A stretch of DNA of 64,000 nt from Nissolia schottii. Its lineage: Eukaryota > Streptophyta > Magnoliopsida > Fabales > Fabaceae. Each line of letters opens with the position of its first letter. Position 1 is the first letter of the stretch. The notes under the pieces were generated by a model that was not told the origin of the DNA, made no database searches, and worked only from the letters and a program-made list of their open reading frames with translations. A program made the translations under genes and the position numbers. Below are positions 58,645 through 64,000 of the stretch, piece by piece. The DNA is taken from assembly GCA_003254905.1 (NCBI GenBank), contig QANU01085883.1, positions 152,375 to 216,374 of the forward strand. The letters run 5' to 3'.

Positions 58645-61600
58645 TTACTTCTTCAGCAAGTGTTTCCCGTTGGGGAGGTTAGCCTGCGTGTCTGCTGGAG
58701 GAGTTGATCCATTGTTGCATTGGTCTTCAAAACCTACTATAGGATCTGCATATGACTGGAAACATGGCAACCTAGACAAAGATTTCCTAGCAAAGATCAA
58801 TTTCTAGACCATTGAACAAATTTCAGTCCATAGAACATGGTTTTTTTACCTGCTTGACTTTATGATTTCATCGCCTATTGCGGTTTGCTCGTCAAATATG
58901 TTGCCTGCAAACAAATATGTAACTTACCTTTCAGCATATAAAAACAAGGAACAAACTTATGGTGTAACTTAGGCTAGAAACAAAGCATGAAGTTGTGTTT
59001 TGTTTTTACTCTAGTGAGGGAGAAAAATGCTAACAAAATAGTCTTACGCCATGAATTAAGAAATGATAAGATATTCCGGCACCCTTACAATATCACAGTA
59101 CGCAGCTGTTGTACAATATTACAGTATTTGATCCCACTAGTCCAATTGTTCATTAATCAGACTAGTATTTTTATCCTTCACTACTTTATTTCATTTTACT
59201 ATTTTAAATAAAAACAATTTTTCTACTGCACTACAGATAGATAGGAATAAGCACAAAAACAGCTGCAATAGGGATAATGCACTGCAGAATCATATTCAAA
59301 TATAGATTACTTATGAATTGAAGATAAAATGAAACCACAAACTTAAAACTAACGAAATTATTCGATCTGCTGCATATATTCACCAAATTATACATTTCAC
59401 AATGGGTTCTTGGTGCTAAAATACAAGGACTCTGTCATAACAGTTACAAATTTAGAAGGGAAAGAAAGCATGAGCATCTTATCTTGCCTATAAAGAGAGT
59501 GATCAGCATGCACATCCCTTTAAATGGCTATTGTTACATACCTCCATAAATTGTTTTCCCAGAGAAATATTTTGCGATCAAACGCCGTTTGTATTCAGCA
59601 CCATATCTTCTTAACCTCTCAATGCACTGTGTACTGTCCAGGTGACTGTAAAATGAAGAATATGGTACATTATCTTCAGATTCATCTAGAGAAAGATCTT
59701 GAAATAAATAAAACTATACATCCAAAGCTTTATGACTGCTAAAATACAAGGCACACATTTTATGGGCATTCCAAGATGCCCCCAAGATAAAATAAAATAA
59801 AACAAATAAAGAATGGTGCAGAATTAACTCTCAAGCAATATTTGTAAATTGGGGAAATTTTAACTCTTCAGGATAGCTTCCAAGGGAGGGAGATGTTGCA
59901 GTTGTGCATATTTGGCAACTGAAAATGAAGTCATGGATTGATAGATCTCAGGAACAACTAAATTAATTTAAAGATATCTGTGGAAGATTTCACTCTGTCC
60001 ACTGAGATAATGAAATGGTACTAGTTTTGCTTTGGTAAGGAGGAATTATAATAGATAATATATATGCAGCATAAGTAGATATTGCAGAAGAAGTAAACCA
60101 TAAACATTCAATTATTTTAATTTCCAAACCAATGAATGATGGAGACAAACTGAATTAGAAATTAGATGATACAAAATGAAGCACGAAGAGTAACTACAAA
60201 TTTTGTTCACCTCACATGTCCAAAGAGTGTGACTACGACGTTACAACCACAATAGAAAAGACATACCATCGTGGAATAATTGTTGTCACCAAAATAAATA
60301 TCAAGAAGTTCTATGCTTCCAATCAATTTTACAAATTATTGATAAAATAAGAATAATGGGTTTCACTACGATTTCCATTCAGAAAAAAAGTAAGAAAAGG
60401 TTAATTATACACATGGACTTTCATTACTACGCAGATAGCAGTGCAGGTTCCAACACAAAGGCTGTATTTCAATACTTCGTTGATGTCTCAAAAGGGCTTG
60501 ATACCACTATCATTGATCACAGCAATTCCAATGCTTGAAATAGGTCCTAGCATTTTGCCACTGGTATGGTTTGAACCATGGCATTTCAGCTATGTTGTTC
60601 GGGTGGCAACTTGAGCCCTATGTGAGCAAACTTTCCCTAAAATGCAAGGGTTCCAATCTTAATAAAAGCACTTATGGACATGGCCACACCACCAGACGCT
60701 TGAGCAGATGTTAGTCTTACATCGAAAAGGTGTGGGGTCACCTTGTTATAAAAATAAAAAAGGATTAAATATGTTTTTAGTCCCTGTGAAATTAGAAATT
60801 GTGTTTGGTCCCTAAAAAATTTTTCGTTACGGATTAGTCCCTGAAAAAAAATTTGGTAGGTTTTAGTCTCTGTTGTTAGAAGGAAACGTTAAGTGCTAAC
60901 GTGGATTTTTCATGGACTAATTCCTAACAAAAAAATTTCAGAGACCAAACACAATTATTAATTTTACAGGGACTAGACATATTTAACCGAATAAAAAAAT
61001 TCAAAACGAGAGAAATGGGGGAGTAAAGGCTGCTAAATTTGTCTAACAACAGCATTGCAGAACGGAAATGGGGTCAACATGCAACACACTTACCCTAAAT
61101 TCCAATTGAAAATTTCGTAACTATTCTCATTTGCACACTCTCATACCACTTTTTCCCTTATTTATCTTCATTTCTATATTTTAAACCCCCCATTACCTCT
61201 GTACTTTAACTACAGCTATTACACTTACTCTGCTGCATCCATGTTCTTAAACTTCATTTCCTATGGTCATGGTATCAGATTTTCTATACATGAATCAGAC
61301 AAATATGGTGTCTGTATGCATCCAATGTACATAAACTCTGAAATTCAGCTAGGGGATGTTTTCTAGTGGTTGTGAATTACTAGCTATATGACAAAAAGTC
61401 CACATCACCACAAAAAATGACGTTTCCTAGGGGGGCGATGTGGACTTTTGGTATTCCTAAAACTTCCCACTTCCCATGTTTCATCCCCAGAAAGAACTTA
61501 AATGATTAGCACAATAGCACTTTGGACCAGACCAACACCAAGCTCAGGTCATGACAACCCCCTTCACTCCCAATGTGCTCATGAAGAAGCCCCCAAGCAT

Positions 61601-62477
61601 ATCAGAGCATCCTGTAGAACCAGAATTTAGGCAAGAACGCAGATCGATTCACTGGAATGGAAAAAAGAAATTACAATGTCTGATTTGAGGCATGGCCATC
61701 ATCTTCCTTAAATCGTTGTGTAAAACAATACTTTTAGTCACTGAAAAAAATTGGGTCTTAAGCAATCGTCCCTGCAAAAAAAAGAATCACATACTTACTA
61801 ATCCCTGAAGTAAGCTTCGGTTTATAACATATTAGTCCCTGAGAGGAACTAACTTGTATGTGATTTTTCTTTGAGGGACTAATATGTTAAATACTTGATT
61901 CATTCAGGGACTAAAATGTAGTTTTACTCTTAAATCATTACATTACTTGCCAACAAACGAACAGAGAAGCAGCAAATTTCAATTTTAATATTCTCATTGC
62001 AAGGTAGTCAAGATAACAGCAGAAGCTCCTTGGAATTTCTACCAGCTCAACAGCTGTAAAACCCAAAATCCTTTTCAGTTCAAGATTTCGCTACAAAATT
62101 CAAACCCAAAAAAAAAAAAGCTTTGTGACTTGCACAACAAATTCACAGCTTAATAAGGGCACGAGTGAGAGAAAAAACAAAGGGAAAACAAGGGAACTTA
62201 CTCAAGGCCATCCACCAAGTCAGGTTTTTTCTCATCGCTATGGGAAACCCCATTGTTTGTAGCAGATTCCACCTACCACACAGAAACAAAACCCTCAGAA
62301 ATAGATGTGAACAAATGGCATAGGCGCGCACATGCTCGAAGAAGAAGAAGAAGAAGAAGAAGGGTGAGGTGGCACCTTAACCTGGCTCTTTCGAGGAGTT
62401 GGAGAGTGAGGTGTGGAGTTGCCGGAATCGGAGGCAGAGGGAGGCGTGCGTCGAGCTGGTGAAGGCACACTCGCCAT
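58645..62477 (-). CDS. Conserved plant protein of unknown function, 5 exons, 150 residues
   Basis: Exons on the minus strand: 62477-62382, 62272-62202, 59645-59542, 58904-58850, 58771-58645 (TAA). All introns are GT-AG and phases agree (453 nt). The N-terminus is low-complexity, Ser/Pro/Thr-rich (MASVPSPARRTPPSASDSG, HSPTPRKSQ), with SP/TP pairs that look phosphorylatable. The centre is charged and probably helical (DSTQCIERLRRYGAEYKRRL, then IAKYFSGKTIYGG), followed by NIFDEQTAIGDEIIKSSR and a tail PCFQSYADPIVGFEDQ. No signal peptide or membrane segment. I do not recognise a named family; the exact splice fit of five exons argues for a real gene. An alternative last acceptor 9 bp downstream would end the protein after SHMQIL. 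Confidence 0.75.
60762..60988. repeat. MITE with TTTTTAGTCCCT ends, in intron 2
   Basis: Left end GGATTAAATATGTTTTTAGTC and right end GACTAGACATATTTAACC are inverted repeats; inner arms (TGTGTTTGGTCCCTAAAAA / AGAGACCAAACACAA) also pair. About 227 bp. This kind of end is very common in legume genomes. It lies in the 2.56-kb intron between exons 2 and 3 of the minus-strand gene. Confidence 0.8.
61720..61929. repeat. Second, related MITE in intron 2
   Basis: Ends TAAAACAATACTTTTAGTC and CAGGGACTAAAATGTAGTTTTA are inverted repeats, with inner pairs AGTCCCTGAGAGG and GAGGGACTAATATGTTA. It is related to the element at 60762 by the AGTCCCTG motif. Confidence 0.7.
62340..62362. repeat. (GAA)n microsatellite next to a splice donor
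   Basis: Seven GAA units lie in intron 1 (62273-62381) about 20 bp past the donor of exon 1. Read through on the minus strand they would encode a Ser run, so intron retention would add poly-Ser. Confidence 0.8.
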
Positions 62478-62623
62478 TTTTTTTTTCCTTGTGTTTCTTT
62501 TGCTTGCAAAAGCTATGTTGCAATATGGCACTATGGGATTTGCACTCTCGCGTCTCTGCGTGTGTTTGACCCGATAAAACAAAACAAATATAATTGTTTA
62601 TCTTCACTCTCTCTTAATTTATG

Positions 62624-62864
62624 AATAAAACGTTAAATCGGTATCAACAAAAATTTATTCTCATATTTTTAAATTAATCAAATATGTTTTATAGTTAATA
62701 AATGTCAATTAAGTTAATTTTTGAAATAGATGCGAAAAAAAATATTTAATTGACATTGGTTAATTACAAAAATAAATTTGATAAATTTAAAACTATAAAG
62801 ATGAATTTGATTGACGGTGTAAGTTTTATGGATTGATTTAAAGACTAATTTAACGTTTTATTAT
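62624..62864. repeat. AT-rich foldback element upstream of the minus-strand gene
   Basis: Ends AAAACGTTAAATC and TTAATTTAACGTTTTA-like (TAATTTAACGTTTTA) are inverted; inner arms TGTCAATTAA/TTAATTGACA pair near 62706 and 62746. It starts about 150 bp upstream of the gene's ATG. Confidence 0.6.
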
Positions 62865-63342
62865 TCAATTATTGAGTTCCAACGCTTTGAAAATATATGT
62901 TGAAGTTATGAAAAAGTGTAGTTTTTCTAATGCCTCTGAAATTAGGGGGCAAAAAGAGTGAGGGCTCTGAGAAAACCAATCATGTGTTATCTACATATTC
63001 TTTTTTTTTTTTTTTTCCTAATATTGACATAAAATGAAAAAAAAAACACGTCAAAATAAAATAAAATGAAATAAAAATGCTTCTTTCTTAATTTTTTTTT
63101 ATGAGTTATTAATTGTTAGTAATGGGCTAATGGGGTCTTGTGATTATTTAAGAATTTAAAACAAAATATTCGTATCTTAAAAAAAAACTAAAATGAGAAA
63201 ATGAAAAATTATTTATTAACTTAGTATGTCTAGTTTTGATTATTCAAAAGGATAAATAGCATTGACACCTTTTAAAATTTTACTTAGTTGTAGGTAGATG
63301 CCTCAAACTTTAAAATTTTTAATTTAGTCCTTAAACTTTTAC

Positions 63343-63990
63343 TTATTTGCAATTAGAGTAATACTTGACCTTGAGCCTCCTAACTCATCATCATCCTAAA
63401 CTTCATCCTAACTATTAAATGAGATAAAATGTAGATATATTCAATGTCTTAAAATTTTAGGGTTTTGCTAACAAGTATCCAAAGGGCACTTGTTGAGAAA
63501 CTCAATGGAAATGTTCCATTAAAAAATGAGTAAATCATCAAAATTGTCCTCAATGTTGGTAGCATCAATCAAGTTCGTCCCTAAAGTATGAAAATCATCA
63601 AATTCGTCATTGAAATTGTCAAAAGTCGATCAACTTAGTCTTTGAGCTAAAAGACTAATTTGATTGACTTTTAGTATCTTCAGGGACGAATTTGATGATT
63701 TCTATACTTTAGGGATGAACTTGATCGATGATGCCAATATTATGGACGATTTCGATGGATTACTCTTGAAAAAGCAAGCCTTTAAAGTTTTCAATGCATT
63801 AAACACTTTAAGTTTTTGTCTTTCCAATAAAGTCTTACCACTTTGGGTTCTTTAACAAGTTCCCTAAGGGTTCTTGTTAGCAAAACCCAAAATTTTAGAA
63901 AACATCCACTTTTACCTCATTTAGTAATTAGGATGAAGTTTAGGAGAATGAGTTAGAAGACTCAAATACTACTCTAGCATTTAACGATAA
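63343..63990. repeat. Large foldback element, 640 bp
   Basis: Outer arms: GGTTTTGCTAACAAGTATCC (63461) against GGGTTCTTGTTAGCAAAACCC (63866), and CATCCTAAACTTCATCCTAA against TTAGGATGAAGTTTAGG. Inner arms: CATCAATCAAGTTCGTCCC against GGGATGAACTTGATCGATG. The open frame at 63664-63855 is only the inner arm. The element may reach the window end. Confidence 0.75.
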
Positions 63991-64000
63991 TGAAATACAA

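Noticed and set aside
63664-63855. 63-codon ORF near the right end
   Set aside because: It falls in the inner arm of a foldback element.

Overview
The window is plant nuclear DNA from a eudicot, most likely a papilionoid legume. The support is: three host genes with plant-type GT-AG introns or plant families (UGT89-type glycosyltransferase, Ctf4/AND-1/WDHD1 homologue, a conserved 150-residue protein), a plant P-class PPR pseudogene, and small foldback elements with the TTTTTAGTCCCT type of end that is abundant in legumes. The species is not identifiable from sequence alone. More than two thirds of the window is retrotransposon-derived.

Layout. 1-2939: degraded Ty3/gypsy integrase (minus) and the 5' part of an LTR-like host sequence. 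2945-16284: a four-level nest of solo LTRs of one ~3-kb LTR family, each inserted in the next, with 5-bp target duplications (ATGTC; TTGTT/CTGTT; GGCCT; CTTAA), plus a 1.5-kb solo LTR of another family. 16290-17035: rest of the host LTR and a Ty1/copia RNase H remnant. 18487-19935: intronless UGT89-like gene, strikingly GC-rich. 20659-23645: another 3-kb solo LTR (TSD GTTCT). 24062-34670: a composite flanked by 5-bp TGAGT repeats whose ends are two near-identical 470-bp LTRs in inverted orientation; inside are gag, integrase and an antisense spliced ORF of Tat-like Ty3/gypsy elements, an extra diverged LTR with primer-binding site, and a nearly full-length host PPR gene with two frameshifts. 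34735-35215: foldback MITE. 35882-40916: 12-exon Ctf4/WDHD1 gene, 947 residues. 42693-56278: a second nest (a truncated 3-kb LTR holding a 1.5-kb solo LTR, two 3-kb solo LTRs and an abutting 3-kb LTR with its polypurine tract), followed by a plant-transposon-protein (Transposase_32-like) ORF on the opposite strand. 58645-62477: 5-exon minus-strand gene for a 150-residue plant protein of unknown function, with two MITEs in its 2.5-kb third intron region. 62480-64000: AT-rich DNA with two foldback elements.

The host genes are unrelated in function (specialised-metabolite glucosylation, replisome scaffold, unknown). The most unusual items are the inverted-LTR composite carrying a PPR gene, the four-deep self-nesting of solo LTRs, the clusters of two alternative palindromes at one position in the long LTRs, and a 21-22 codon acidic micro-ORF conserved between three LTR copies. 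No tRNA, rRNA or CRISPR was seen. All alignments were made by eye.
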